Below, one piece after another: positions 26,559 through 35,659 of a stretch of 64,000 nt of DNA. Below the pieces are notes generated by a model that had not been told where the DNA came from, ran no database searches, and saw nothing but the letters and a program-made list of their open reading frames with translations. Numbering within the stretch: position 1 is the stretch's first letter; each line of letters starts with the position of its first letter. The stretch covers positions 62,001 to 126,000 of the forward strand of contig NZ_JAGGPQ010000005.1 in NCBI RefSeq assembly GCF_018613675.1, read 5' to 3'. Source of the DNA: Arthrobacter sp. ISL-85. GTDB lineage: Bacteria > Actinomycetota > Actinomycetes > Actinomycetales > Micrococcaceae. The position numbers were made by a program, and so were the translations under genes.

Positions 26559-28358
26559 TTAGTACTTCCTCACCATCGGCTCGTAGCGGGTAAAGACAAC
26601 CGGCTTGGTGGCCAGCCGGATGCCGGCGATTGATTCCGCCGATCCGTCGGCCGGCGCATGGTCATCCTTGTACGCCATGGAGTGCTTCATGAATTTCTCG
26701 TCGTCACGCTCGGGGAAGTCCTCGCGGAAGTGTCCGCCGCGGGATTCCTCACGGTGCAGGGCGGCCACGGTCATGACCTTGGCCAGTTCCAGCAGGAAGC
26801 CGAGCTCAACGGCCTCGAGCAGGTCCAGGTTGAAGCGCTTGCCTTTGTCCTGGACGTTGATGCGCTTGTACCGCTCCTCGAAGGAGGCGATGTCGCGCAG
26901 CACCTGGTTCAGGGTGTCCGCGGTACGGAACACCTGCATGTTGGCGTCCATCGTGTCCTGCAGTTCCTTGCGGATCTGGGCCACCTTCTCGTCCCCGGTA
27001 CCATTGCGGGCAATGTCCAGCAGTTCGGTCGTGTAGGCCAGCGGGTTTTCCGGCAGCTCCACGTACTGTGCGGTCTTTGAGTACTCCGCGGCGGCGATTC
27101 CGGCGCGCTTGCCGAACACGTTGATGTCCAGCAGCGAGTTGGTGCCCAGGCGGTTGGAGCCGTGGACGGACACGCAGGCCACCTCACCCGCGGCATACAG
27201 CCCGGGGATGACCGTGTCGTTGTCCTGCAGGACCTCAGTCTGGATGTTCGTGGGGATGCCGCCCATGGCGTAGTGCGCGGTGGGGAACACCGGGACCGGC
27301 TCGGTGTACGGTTCCACGCCCAGGTAGGTGCGGGCGAACTCGGTGATGTCCGGAAGCTTTGCGTCGATGTGCGCCGGCTCCAGGTGGGTCAGGTCAAGGA
27401 GGACGTAATCCTTGTTCGGGCCGCAGCCGCGGCCTTCGCGCACCTCGTTGGCCATGGAACGGGCCACGATGTCACGCGGCGCCAGGTCCTTGATGGTCGG
27501 GGCGTAGCGCTCCATGAAGCGCTCACCCTCGGAGTTGCGGAGGATCGCACCTTCACCACGGGCTGCTTCGGACAGCAGGATGCCCAGGCCGGCAAGGCCT
27601 GTCGGGTGGAACTGGAAGAACTCCATGTCTTCCAGCGGGATGCCGCGGCGGAAGGCGATGCCCATGCCGTCACCGGTCAGGGTGTGGGCGTTGGACGTGG
27701 TCTTGAAGACCTTGCCGGCGCCGCCAGAGGCGAACACCACGGACTTGGCCTGGAAGACGTGCAGTTCACCGGAGGCGAGGTCGTAGGAGACCACGCCGGC
27801 CACGCGCTTCTGCTTGTACGGGGTGCCGTCTTCGCGGACAGCGTCCTCTTCCACCGTCAGCAGGTCCAGGACGTAGTACTCGTTGTAGAACTCAACGTTG
27901 TGCTTGACACAGTTTTGGTACAGGGTCTGCAGGATCATGTGTCCGGTACGGTCAGCGGCGTAGCATGCCCGGCGGACTGGCGCCTTGCCGTGATCGCGGG
28001 TGTGGCCGCCGAAGCGTCGCTGGTCGATCCTGCCCTCCGGGGTGCGGTTGAAGGGCAGGCCCATCTTTTCCAGGTCCAGCACGGCGTCGATGGCTTCCTT
28101 GGCCATGACCTCGGCGGCATCCTGGTCAACCAGGTAGTCACCGCCCTTGACGGTATCGAACGTGTGCCATTCCCAGTTGTCTTCCTCGACGTTGGCAAGG
28201 GCTGCACACATGCCGCCCTGTGCCGCACCCGTGTGCGAGCGGGTGGGGTAGAGCTTGGTCAGTACTGCTGTGCGCGCGCGCTGACCGGACTCGATCGCGG
28301 CGCGCATGCCAGCGCCACCGGCACCGACGATGACGACGTCGTACTTATGGACCTGCAT
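26559..28358 (-). CDS. sdhA: Succinate dehydrogenase flavoprotein subunit
   Basis: 599 residues from ATG 28358 (MQVHKYDVVIVG); the open frame extends upstream to 28421 but the extra residues are not family-like. FAD-binding motif VVIVGAGGAGMRAAIESG at the N-terminus; the histidine that carries covalent FAD is in SHTGAAQGGMCAAL; the active-site region includes HPTGLAGLGILLSEAARGEG and GSNRLGTNSLLDINVFG. It oxidises succinate to fumarate on the inner face of the membrane in the citric acid cycle. Confidence 0.97.
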   Translation of the reverse strand: MQVHKYDVVIVGAGGAGMRAAIESGQRARTAVLTKLYPTRSHTGAAQGGMCAALANVEEDNWEWHTFDTVKGGDYLVDQDAAEVMAKEAIDAVLDLEKMGLPFNRTPEGRIDQRRFGGHTRDHGKAPVRRACYAADRTGHMILQTLYQNCVKHNVEFYNEYYVLDLLTVEEDAVREDGTPYKQKRVAGVVSYDLASGELHVFQAKSVVFASGGAGKVFKTTSNAHTLTGDGMGIAFRRGIPLEDMEFFQFHPTGLAGLGILLSEAARGEGAILRNSEGERFMERYAPTIKDLAPRDIVARSMANEVREGRGCGPNKDYVLLDLTHLEPAHIDAKLPDITEFARTYLGVEPYTEPVPVFPTAHYAMGGIPTNIQTEVLQDNDTVIPGLYAAGEVACVSVHGSNRLGTNSLLDINVFGKRAGIAAAEYSKTAQYVELPENPLAYTTELLDIARNGTGDEKVAQIRKELQDTMDANMQVFRTADTLNQVLRDIASFEERYKRINVQDKGKRFNLDLLEAVELGFLLELAKVMTVAALHREESRGGHFREDFPERDDEKFMKHSMAYKDDHAPADGSAESIAGIRLATKPVVFTRYEPMVRKY

Positions 28359-28466
28359 ACCAGACGCTCTTTCTCTCAAAATTCGCAATAAAACAACGGG
28401 GCGGCTTTGCCTGCTCCGCAAAACAGGGCCCGCGGATAAGCCCGCGGGCCCGGGGTGGTGCCAGTG

Positions 28467-28928
28467 CTAGGCAGGGCAGAAACCGCCCGGAAGGGCAACG
28501 CCGTTCACTACGGGGCACGGGTTGAAGGTGAAGATGACCAGGGTGCCCAGGAGGATGATGACCACTGCGGCCGCGTAGAGAACAGTCTTGAGCCAGCGGC
28601 GGGTGGACGTCCTCTCGGCGTAGTCGTTGATGATGGTCCGCACGCCGTTGGTGCCGTGCAGCATGGCCAGCCAGAGCATGGCCAGGTCCCAGAACTGCCA
28701 GAACGGATCCGCCCACTTGCCGGCCACGAAGCCGAAGTCAATGGCGTGGATGCCTTCGCCGACCATGAGGTTCACGAACAGGTGGCCGAAGATGAGGACC
28801 ACCAGCACCACGCCGGAGAGGCGCATGAACAGCCAGGCGATCATCTCGAAGTTGCCCTTGGAACCGCCGCTGCGGCGGTACTGGGGGGCGATCCGCCCGC
28901 TGCGGGGGCTCTCGATGGTTGCAGTCAT
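28467..28928 (-). CDS. sdhD: Succinate dehydrogenase membrane anchor subunit
   Basis: 153 residues with three hydrophobic helices: FEMIAWLFMRLSGVVLVVLIFGHLFVNL, FWDLAMLWLAMLHGTNGVRTIIND and VLYAAAVVIILLGTLVIFTF. Histidines in the first two segments (GHLF, LHGTNG) are candidates for haem binding. The N-terminus is a basic tail of about 30 residues. It is followed three bases after sdhC and precedes sdhA by about 110 bases, which hold no other gene. Confidence 0.92.
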   Translation of the reverse strand: MTATIESPRSGRIAPQYRRSGGSKGNFEMIAWLFMRLSGVVLVVLIFGHLFVNLMVGEGIHAIDFGFVAGKWADPFWQFWDLAMLWLAMLHGTNGVRTIINDYAERTSTRRWLKTVLYAAAVVIILLGTLVIFTFNPCPVVNGVALPGGFCPA

Positions 28929-28931
28929 GGC

Positions 28932-29312
28932 TTAGTGACCTCCGAGGGCGAGGGACAGGTGGCGGATGGAGAAGGCAACCATGGTGACGACCCAGAGGGC
29001 CAGCACTGCCCACAGCATCTGCCGCTGGTACTTGGCGCCCTTCTTCCAGAAGTCGACGGCGATGATCCGCAGGCCGTTGAAGGCGTGGAAAACGATGGCG
29101 GCAACAAGGCCGGTCTCACCCAGCGCCATCAGGGGATTCTTGTAGGCGCCGATCACGGCGGTGTAGGCCTCCGGTGACACACGCACCAAGGAGGTGTCCA
29201 GGACGTGGACCAACAAGAAGAAAAAGATCACTACACCGGTAATACGGTGTCCTACCCAGGACCACATGCCTTCACGGCCGCGGTACAAGGTGCCAGCTGG
29301 TTTTGTCGGCAC
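28932..29312 (-). CDS. sdhC: Succinate dehydrogenase cytochrome b556 subunit
   Basis: 126 residues from the GTG at 29312, which has GGGAGG seven bases upstream; the longer open frame to 29492 would include the promoter. Three membrane helices, with the family blocks WSWVGHRITGVVIFFFLLVHVLDTSLV and VFHAFNGLRIIAVDFW that hold haem and quinone-site residues. First gene of the sdhCDAB operon. Confidence 0.94.
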   Translation of the reverse strand: MPTKPAGTLYRGREGMWSWVGHRITGVVIFFFLLVHVLDTSLVRVSPEAYTAVIGAYKNPLMALGETGLVAAIVFHAFNGLRIIAVDFWKKGAKYQRQMLWAVLALWVVTMVAFSIRHLSLALGGH

Positions 29313-29400
29313 TGATAAACCTCCCTGCAACACAGCGGCGCTGGCATGAGATCCATGCGGGGGGAACGCCTGCTGCGAGAGCACTCGTAGCTCAGGCCTA

Positions 29401-29429
29401 AATCTAGGCTTCGCTAACAGCTTATTCAA
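29401..29429 (-). promoter_or_regulatory. Promoter of sdhCDAB
   Basis: Read on the minus strand: TTGAAT (29429-29424), 17-base spacer, TAGATT (29406-29401). This is one of the best sigma-70-type matches in the window. It is about 90 bases before the sdhC start, leaving a long 5' leader. Confidence 0.7.
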
Positions 29430-29587
29430 TTTAGGTGTTTGTTGGTGCCCAGTGCTGGAGCGGATTTTCCGGCGAAATGAGACAAACACCACATCCCCGC
29501 GGTCCCCCGGTCCTTGAAGCGGTCCAAAACGCAGGCCGATGCATCGCGAAAGGAGCCGCCCGTGGCCCTTCAGCTAAAGTAGCCGTG

Positions 29588-30721
29588 ATGAGTACAGACA
29601 AAGTGACAAGCCCGGCTTCACCCATTGACCGCTTCATTGCGGTGATTCCGGCAGGCGGAGTGGGGACCCGTCTCTGGCCACTGTCACGAGCAGCAGCTCC
29701 CAAGTTCCTTCACGATCTCACGGGATCGGGCAGCACGTTGCTGCGTGCCACCTACGACCGGCTGCACCCCCTCGCGGGCGACCGGATGCTGGTGGTGACC
29801 GGCCAGGCGCACCGTGAAGCCGTGTGCCGCCAGCTTCCCGAGGTCCGTGACTCCGATCTTGTGCTGGAATCGGAACCCAAGGACTCCGGTGCGGCGATCG
29901 GCCTGGCGGCCGCGATCCTGCATGAACGTGATCCCGATACCATCATGGGTTCCTTCGCCGCCGACCAGGTGATCAGTCCGGACGACCTGTTCCAGCAGGC
30001 AGTCCGGGAAGCCATTCATACGGCTGCCACGGGCAAGATCGTGACCATCGGCATCAAGCCCACCCACCCGTCCACCGGTTTCGGTTACATCCGTTCCGGC
30101 AGGGCGCTGAATATCGAAGGGGCTCCCAGCGCCCACGACGTTGTGGAGTTCGTTGAGAAGCCTGACGAAGTGGTGGCCCAGCAGTATGTGGACAGTGGCG
30201 ACTATGTGTGGAACGCCGGTATGTTCGTGGCGCCTGTGGCGCTGATGCTCAAGCACCTTGAGGCCAACCAGCCGGAACTGTTCCAGGGCCTCCAGGAAAT
30301 CGCGCGCGCCTGGGACACTCCCCAGCGTGACGAGGTCACCGCCCGTGTCTGGCCCACCCTCCCCAAGATCGCCATCGATTACGCGGTGGCCGAGCCCGCC
30401 GCCGAAGCCGGGGACGTCGCCGTCGTGCCCGGTTCCTTCCGCTGGGACGACGTAGGCGACTTCGCTTCGGTGGGCCGCCTCAACAGCGCCAAGGAAGTGG
30501 ACGATGTCACCGTGCTGGGTGAAGGCGCCCGCGTGTTCACCGAGAACTCAAGCGGCGTTGTTGTCACCGACACCAAGCGTGTCATCGCCCTGATCGGCAT
30601 CCAGGACGTCGTCATCGTGGATACGCCGGACGCCCTGCTGGTGACCACCATGGCCAATTCGCAGCGCGTGAAAGCTGCCGTTGATGCCCTCAAGGCAAGT
30701 GGGGACACGGACGTCCTCTGA
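29588..30721 (+). CDS. Mannose-1-phosphate guanylyltransferase-type nucleotidyltransferase
   Basis: 377 residues. The nucleotidyltransferase signature AVIPAGGVGTRLWPLSRAAAPKF lies near residue 17, followed by MGSFAADQVISPDDLF and FVEKPDEVVAQQYVDSGDYVWNAGMF. This is the single-domain ManC-like form found in actinobacteria, which makes GDP-mannose from GTP and mannose-1-phosphate for glycoconjugates. ATG 29588 is chosen because the domain begins soon after; earlier in-frame codons back to 29435 overlap the sdh promoter. Divergent from sdh. Confidence 0.88.
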   Translation: MSTDKVTSPASPIDRFIAVIPAGGVGTRLWPLSRAAAPKFLHDLTGSGSTLLRATYDRLHPLAGDRMLVVTGQAHREAVCRQLPEVRDSDLVLESEPKDSGAAIGLAAAILHERDPDTIMGSFAADQVISPDDLFQQAVREAIHTAATGKIVTIGIKPTHPSTGFGYIRSGRALNIEGAPSAHDVVEFVEKPDEVVAQQYVDSGDYVWNAGMFVAPVALMLKHLEANQPELFQGLQEIARAWDTPQRDEVTARVWPTLPKIAIDYAVAEPAAEAGDVAVVPGSFRWDDVGDFASVGRLNSAKEVDDVTVLGEGARVFTENSSGVVVTDTKRVIALIGIQDVVIVDTPDALLVTTMANSQRVKAAVDALKASGDTDVL

Positions 30722-30821
30722 CCGGTACCCTTCCGGCGCCGCCCGTGTGCCGGTTGGGCCGGGATGTAACGCGGCGTCAGTGAATGGGCGCTAAAGCCGC
30801 CACCCTCGCTAGAGTGAAACA

Positions 30822-32039
30822 GTGCGCAATTACACTACTGAAGCCGAGCCCACCGCCCTGGTGGCGCCGTGGCTCGAGCCGCTCCTGCCGGAACTGATCG
30901 AATTCCGCCGGGACCTGCATGCGCACCCGGAGTTGTCCTTCAAGGAGTTCCGCACCACCGACAAGCTCGCTGAACGGCTCGAAGCTGCCGGCCTGAGCCC
31001 CCGCCGCCTCGACGGCACCGGGCTGACGGTGGACGTGGGCGAAGGCCCCATCGCCACAGCCCTGCGCGGCGATATCGATGCCTTGCCCATCATCGAGGAG
31101 ACGGGGCTGCCGTTCGCTTCGAAGAACCATGGCGTTACCCACGCCTGCGGCCATGATGTGCACACCGCCACCATGCTGGGCATTGCCCTGGTCCTGCACC
31201 GGATGCACGAGGAAACTCCCCTTGGTGCCACCGTCCGCATCATCTTCCAGCCCGCGGAGGAGACCATGCCCGGCGGCGCGCATTCCTGCATTGAACAGGG
31301 TGTCCTGGACGGTGTCCCCCGGATTCTGGCGCTGCACTGCGACCCGCGGATCGAAGTGGGCAAGGTGGGTACCCGGATCGGTGCCATCACCTCGGCGTCG
31401 GACACCATCCGGATTGAACTCTCCGGCCGTGGTGGCCACACGTCCCGCCCGCACCTCACCGAGGACCTGGTGTTCGCGCTGGCGCAGATCGCAGTCAACG
31501 TACCGGCCGTGCTGTCGCGCCGGGTAGACGTCCGGAGCGGCGTGTCGGTGGTGTGGGGCCAAATCGCGGCAGGTTCGGCACCCAATGCCATCCCCGGCTC
31601 CGGATACATGGCAGGCACCATGCGCTGCCTGGACCGGGATGCCTGGCATGCCGCCGGCGAACTGCTCGACGAGGTGGTGCACCAGGTGGCCGCGCCCTAC
31701 GGTGTGGACGTCCACCTTGAGCACACCAGGGGAGTGCCCCCTGTGGTGAACTCCGAGCATGAGACAGCCATCATCGAGGCGGCGGCCCGCGCCGAAATCG
31801 GTGAAAGCGCCGTGGTGCTGACTCCGCAGTCCATGGGCGGCGAGGACTTCGCCTGGTTCCTGGCCGAACTCCCTGGAGCGATGATGAGGCTGGGCACCAA
31901 GACTCCCGGCGGCGAAGACTACGATCTCCACCGGGGTGACTACATCCTGGACGAGCGCTCCCTGGGCCTGGGCATCCGGGTGCTCACCGCAGCAGCCCTG
32001 CGCACTATCCGGGACCTGGAGCAGACACCCCTTTCCTGA
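30822..32039 (+). CDS. M20-family amidohydrolase
   Basis: 405 residues. Two-domain metallopeptidase fold with the ligand motifs DLHAHPELSFKEF, HACGHDVHTATMLG, QPAEETMPGG and LALHCDPRIEVG, plus a late GGEDFAWFL histidine/glutamate region. This subgroup removes acyl groups from N-acyl amino acids, hippurate or peptides (AmhX/CarP type). GTG start. Nothing in the neighbourhood fixes the substrate. Confidence 0.9.
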   Translation: MRNYTTEAEPTALVAPWLEPLLPELIEFRRDLHAHPELSFKEFRTTDKLAERLEAAGLSPRRLDGTGLTVDVGEGPIATALRGDIDALPIIEETGLPFASKNHGVTHACGHDVHTATMLGIALVLHRMHEETPLGATVRIIFQPAEETMPGGAHSCIEQGVLDGVPRILALHCDPRIEVGKVGTRIGAITSASDTIRIELSGRGGHTSRPHLTEDLVFALAQIAVNVPAVLSRRVDVRSGVSVVWGQIAAGSAPNAIPGSGYMAGTMRCLDRDAWHAAGELLDEVVHQVAAPYGVDVHLEHTRGVPPVVNSEHETAIIEAAARAEIGESAVVLTPQSMGGEDFAWFLAELPGAMMRLGTKTPGGEDYDLHRGDYILDERSLGLGIRVLTAAALRTIRDLEQTPLS

Positions 32040-32106
32040 CCCGCAACTCCAAGCCCACCGCCGGGGAGGGGTCACGGCAGCCACAGAGCGGGTACTCATG
32101 ATAGGT

Positions 32107-32138
32107 AAGTTGTGCACAACTTAGTTGTGTGTTATTGT
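32107..32138 (+). promoter_or_regulatory. ohrR promoter with palindromic OhrR operator
   Basis: Perfect 16-base palindrome AAGTTGTGCACAACTT (32107-32122) covers the -35 box TTGTGC (32110-32115); with a 17-base spacer the -10 is TATTGT (32133-32138). The start codon is 7 bases later, so the transcript has an almost absent leader. Layout fits autorepression by OhrR. Confidence 0.75.
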
Positions 32139-32144
32139 TAGTTC

Positions 32145-32579
32145 ATGAGCGAAGCCCCCCGCCTGGACCGACAAGTATGTTTTGCGCTCTATTCGGCGTC
32201 CCGGGCAGCTACGGCCGTCTACCGGCCCGTTCTTGACGAACTGGGCCTCACCTACCCGCAGTACCTGGTGATGCTGGTGCTGTGGGAAAGCGAACCCCGG
32301 GGCGTCAAGGAACTCGGCGGGGAACTTGGCCTCGACTCAGGCACCCTGTCACCCCTCCTCAAGCGCCTGGAAGCACTCGGGCTCGTGGAGCGCCGGCGGT
32401 CCGGCGAGGATGAACGCCGCGTGGCGGTCCACCTGACCCCCGCCGGGCGAAGCCTGAGCGGGCCGGCCAGTGCGATTCCGCAACGGCTGGCCGACGCTGC
32501 AGGGCTCTCCCTGGACGAACTTGAGCAGCTGCGGACCACCCTGGGCAAGCTCACGGCCGCGCTGCACGAATCGCTGTAA
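32145..32579 (+). CDS. ohrR: OhrR-type MarR-family peroxide-sensing repressor
   Basis: 144 residues. Winged helix-turn-helix of the MarR family (GVKELGGELGLDSGTLSPLLKRLEALGLVERRRSGEDERRV). The cysteine near residue 12 (DRQVCFALYSASR) is at the place of the reactive, peroxide-sensing Cys of OhrR, with the usual CFALY context. It lies directly before ohr on the same strand and has a palindromic operator over its promoter, so it should repress both until oxidised by organic hydroperoxides. Confidence 0.92.
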   Translation: MSEAPRLDRQVCFALYSASRAATAVYRPVLDELGLTYPQYLVMLVLWESEPRGVKELGGELGLDSGTLSPLLKRLEALGLVERRRSGEDERRVAVHLTPAGRSLSGPASAIPQRLADAAGLSLDELEQLRTTLGKLTAALHESL

Positions 32580-32623
32580 ACGCCTAATCCGGCACCATCA
32601 CATCTACAGGACGGACATTCCTT

Positions 32624-33055
32624 GTGAAAACCCTCTACACCGCCGAGGCGCTGGCCTCGGGCGAAGGGCGCGACGGCGCTGCACGCAGCAATGACGGCAG
32701 GCTGTCGGTGGACCTGGCCAGCCCCGTGGAACTTGGCGGCAGCGGGCAGGGCACCAACCCCGAACAACTCTTCGCCGCCGGCTATGCCGCCTGCTTCCAC
32801 TCTGCACTGCGCCTGGTGGGCCGGAAGGCGGGCGCAGACCTGACGGACTCGGCAGTCGCAGCAAGAATCCACCTTGGACAACTGGATGGCGGCACCGGCT
32901 TCGGCCTGGCCGCAGAGCTGGAGATTGCCCTCCCCGCCCTGGATCTGGCCACCGCTGAAGACCTGGTGGCCAAGGCGCACCAGGTCTGCCCCTACTCGAA
33001 CGCCACGCGCGGCAACATCAACGTCGACCTCAAGATCCTGGAGTACGCAGCATGA
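32624..33055 (+). CDS. ohr: Organic hydroperoxide resistance protein
   Basis: 143 residues. Thiol peroxidase of the Ohr/OsmC family that reduces organic and fatty-acid hydroperoxides. Both active-site cysteines are present: AAGYAACFHSAL and VCPYSNATRGN, along with NPEQLFAAGYAACF upstream. GTG start. The final ATGA overlaps the next gene's start. Confidence 0.96.
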   Translation: MKTLYTAEALASGEGRDGAARSNDGRLSVDLASPVELGGSGQGTNPEQLFAAGYAACFHSALRLVGRKAGADLTDSAVAARIHLGQLDGGTGFGLAAELEIALPALDLATAEDLVAKAHQVCPYSNATRGNINVDLKILEYAA

Positions 33056-34068
33056 GCACATCCCTCGCAACCACCACCCGTGAAATCCGGCTGGCGTCCC
33101 GCCCCGTGGGGCGCCCCACCAGCGGCAACTTCGAACTCGCAGAGTCACCGCTGGCCGCCCTTGAAGACGGCCAGATCCTGGTCCGGAACCTTTTCATGTC
33201 CGTGGACCCCTACATGCGGGGCCGCATGAACGACGTCAAGTCCTACTCCGCACCCTTCGCCGTGGGCAAAGCGCTCGACGGCGGCGCGGTGGGTGAGGTG
33301 GTCGCGTCCCGTTCGTCTGCACACAAGGAAGGCGACGTCGTCGTCCATTCCCTCGGCTGGCGGGAGTATGCAGTGGTGGACGGCAATGCTGCCACCCCGG
33401 CCCGCACGGACCTGGCGCCGGCCTCGGCTTTCCTGGGCGCCCTGGGCATGACCGGGCTGACGGCGTATACGGGTCTGCTGAAGGTTGCAGAATTCAAGCC
33501 GGGGGACGCCGTGTTCGTCTCGGGCGCGGCAGGGGCGGTGGGATCCCTGGTGGGCCAGATCGCCAAAGCGATGGGCGCTTCCCGCGTCATCGGGTCCGCA
33601 GGCTCGCCCGCCAAGGTGGCCCGGCTGCTGGAGCTCGGCTTCGATGCCGCCTTCGACTACCATGACGGTCCCGTTGTGGACCAGCTGGAGAAGGCGGCGG
33701 GCCCCGCCGGCATCGACGTCTACTTCGACAACGTGGGCGGTGAGCACCTGGAGGCTGCCCTGGCAGTCCTCAACGTGGGGGGCCGCGTCGCGATGTGCGG
33801 CGCGATCGCACAGTACAACTCCACCGAGCCCACTCCCGCACCCCACAACCTGATGCAGGCAATCGGCAAGCAGCTGACCCTACGCGGCTTCCTGGTGGGC
33901 GGCCAGCGGCAGCACGCGGCTGAGTTCGCGGAAAAGATGGCGGGCTGGCTTGCAGACGGAACCGTGCGTTACGACGAGACGATCGTGGACGGGCTGGAGA
34001 ACGCCCCGCAGGCGTTCATGGACCTCCTGGACGGTGCAAACACCGGCAAGATGCTGGTCCGGCTGTAG
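33052..34068 (+). CDS. Zinc-independent NADP-dependent medium-chain oxidoreductase (CurA type)
   Basis: 338 residues, of the leukotriene B4 dehydrogenase/CurA group that reduces double bonds of alpha,beta-unsaturated carbonyls. NADP-binding Rossmann motif VSGAAGAVGSLVGQIAKAMGASRVIGSAGS; N-terminal SVDPYMRGRMNDVKSY is family-typical; no structural zinc cysteines. The ATGA overlap with ohr couples the two. Lipid peroxidation yields both hydroperoxides and unsaturated aldehydes, so joint expression is sensible. Confidence 0.92.
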   Translation: MSTSLATTTREIRLASRPVGRPTSGNFELAESPLAALEDGQILVRNLFMSVDPYMRGRMNDVKSYSAPFAVGKALDGGAVGEVVASRSSAHKEGDVVVHSLGWREYAVVDGNAATPARTDLAPASAFLGALGMTGLTAYTGLLKVAEFKPGDAVFVSGAAGAVGSLVGQIAKAMGASRVIGSAGSPAKVARLLELGFDAAFDYHDGPVVDQLEKAAGPAGIDVYFDNVGGEHLEAALAVLNVGGRVAMCGAIAQYNSTEPTPAPHNLMQAIGKQLTLRGFLVGGQRQHAAEFAEKMAGWLADGTVRYDETIVDGLENAPQAFMDLLDGANTGKMLVRL

Positions 34069-34088
34069 CCGCTGCAAGCGAACACAAA

Positions 34089-34127
34089 GCAGTAGGGGGC
34101 ACCGCGATCCGCGGTGCCCCCTACTGC
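34089..34127 (+). terminator. Strong terminator after the ohr operon
   Basis: Perfect 17-base-pair stem: 34089-34105 (GCAGTAGGGGGCACCGC) and 34111-34127, five-base loop. It starts 21 bases after the stop codon. Confidence 0.85.
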
Positions 34128-34326
34128 TTGGTAACAACTTGTAAACAATCTTCCAGATGGGCTCCTGCCGTGCTATGGGGACGTGGCGCAGGCCACTAAA
34201 GTAAGTGCCATCAGTGCGCTCCGGCGCAGTGCTGCGTGCCTTCCGTGAGTACAGAATTTCAGCGCCGAAACGGACACTCATTGAATTCCAGCCCGTAGCG
34301 CCACTCGCATCACCCCTGGAGGAAAA

Positions 34327-35439
34327 TTGAAGAAATCACTGCGTGCCAGCTTCAAACGCGGTTCAATGGCCGGCGTGGCCACCCTCGGTGCATCCGCCTT
34401 ACTGCTCACCGGTTGCGGGGCCGCCCCGTCCTCGTCCGGCCCCTCAGGTTCAGCCACCGCCTCGGGCTACACCGCATGCATGGTGTCCGACTCCGGGGGT
34501 TTCGATGACAAGTCCTTCAACCAGTCCGGCTATGAGGGCCTGCAGAGTGCGGTCAAGGACCTCGGCATCCAGGAGAAGCACGTCCAGTCCAAGGCTGACA
34601 CCGACTACGACCCCAACCTTCGCTCCATGGTCCAGCAGGGCTGCAAGCTCACCGTGACCGTCGGCTTCCTGCTCGGCGACGCCACGAAGTCCATCGCGAC
34701 GGCCAACCCGAACAGCCACTTTGCCATCATCGACTACAACGACCCCACCTTCCCCAAGAACGTCAAGCCGATCGTCTATGACACGGCCCAGGCTGCGTTC
34801 CTGGCCGGCTACCTGGCTGCCGGCACTTCCAAGACCGGCAAGGTGGCCACGTTCGGCGGCATCAACATCCCCACCGTCACCATCTTCATGGACGGCTTCG
34901 CTGATGGCGTGAAGTACTACAACCAGAAGAAGGGCAAGAGCGTCCAGCTCATCGGCTGGGACAAGGACAAGCAGGACGGCACCTTCGTCGGTGACTTCAA
35001 GCAGGTGGACAAGGGCAAGGTCCTGACCCAGGGCTTCCTTGACCAGGGCGCCGACATCGTCCTTCCCGTGGCCGGACCCGTCGGCGGCGGCGCGGGCAGC
35101 GCGATCCTTGACGCCAAGTCCAAGGGCAAGGATGCCAAGCTCATCTGGGTTGACTCGGATGGCTACCTCACTGCCCCGGATTACAAGTCCGTGATCCTCT
35201 CCTCCGTCCAGAAGACCATGTCCACAGCTGTGGAGACGGTCATCAAGGACGACAAGGACGGCAAGTTCGACGCATCGCCGTACATCGGAACCCTTGCAAA
35301 CGGCGGCGTGGCCCTGGCTCCGTTCCACGATCTCGATTCCGCCGTGCCGGCAGACCTCAAGAGCGAACTGGACCAGCTGAAGAAGGACGTCATCTCCGGC
35401 ACCGTCAAGGTCGAATCGAAGTCCAGCCCCACCAAGTAA
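34327..35439 (+). CDS. BMP-family nucleoside-binding lipoprotein
   Basis: 370 residues. TTG start with GGAGGA just upstream. Signal peptide with lipobox LLTGC (Cys about residue 23). The mature BMP/Med domain shows YTACMVSDSGGFDDKSFNQSGYEGL and GGINIPTVTIFMDGFADGVKYYN. Such proteins bind nucleosides for ABC importers of the BmpA-NupOPQ type. The downstream genes (ATPase, two permeases, cytidine deaminase, thymidine phosphorylase) fit that exactly. A terminator 16 bases past the stop separates it from the rest. Confidence 0.93.
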   Translation: MKKSLRASFKRGSMAGVATLGASALLLTGCGAAPSSSGPSGSATASGYTACMVSDSGGFDDKSFNQSGYEGLQSAVKDLGIQEKHVQSKADTDYDPNLRSMVQQGCKLTVTVGFLLGDATKSIATANPNSHFAIIDYNDPTFPKNVKPIVYDTAQAAFLAGYLAAGTSKTGKVATFGGINIPTVTIFMDGFADGVKYYNQKKGKSVQLIGWDKDKQDGTFVGDFKQVDKGKVLTQGFLDQGADIVLPVAGPVGGGAGSAILDAKSKGKDAKLIWVDSDGYLTAPDYKSVILSSVQKTMSTAVETVIKDDKDGKFDASPYIGTLANGGVALAPFHDLDSAVPADLKSELDQLKKDVISGTVKVESKSSPTK

Positions 35440-35454
35440 ACACAAACCCCGGGG

Positions 35455-35505
35455 CGCGCTGCCCTTCCGCCGCCACCCCGGCCGAAGGGCAGCGCGTTCT
35501 GTTTT
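35455..35505 (+). terminator. Intra-operon terminator after the nucleoside-binding protein gene
   Basis: Stem CGCGCTGCCCTTC (35455-35467) / GAAGGGCAGCGCG (35484-35496), then TTCTGTTTT. It is 16 bases after the BMP stop and about 150 bases before the ATPase gene. Confidence 0.85.
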
Positions 35506-35582
35506 GCCGGCAACGTTCCGCCAAGCATCACGCCGGCGGTCTTTGCCGGCTGCCTGCCCTGCCCACGAACCACCCGTGACAC

Positions 35583-35588
35583 TAGGCT
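35583..35588 (+). promoter_or_regulatory. TAGGCT -10 candidate before the nucleoside transporter ATPase
   Basis: TAGGCT lies between the terminator and the ATPase start, 71 bases before it. No good -35 is visible. It may give a second, weaker transcript for the membrane components. Confidence 0.35.
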
Positions 35589-35659
35589 GGGACTACCCGC
35601 TGCCTTGCCGCCGACAGCGCGCCGGAGCAGATCCATACACACATAGATTGGTTGGGGTT

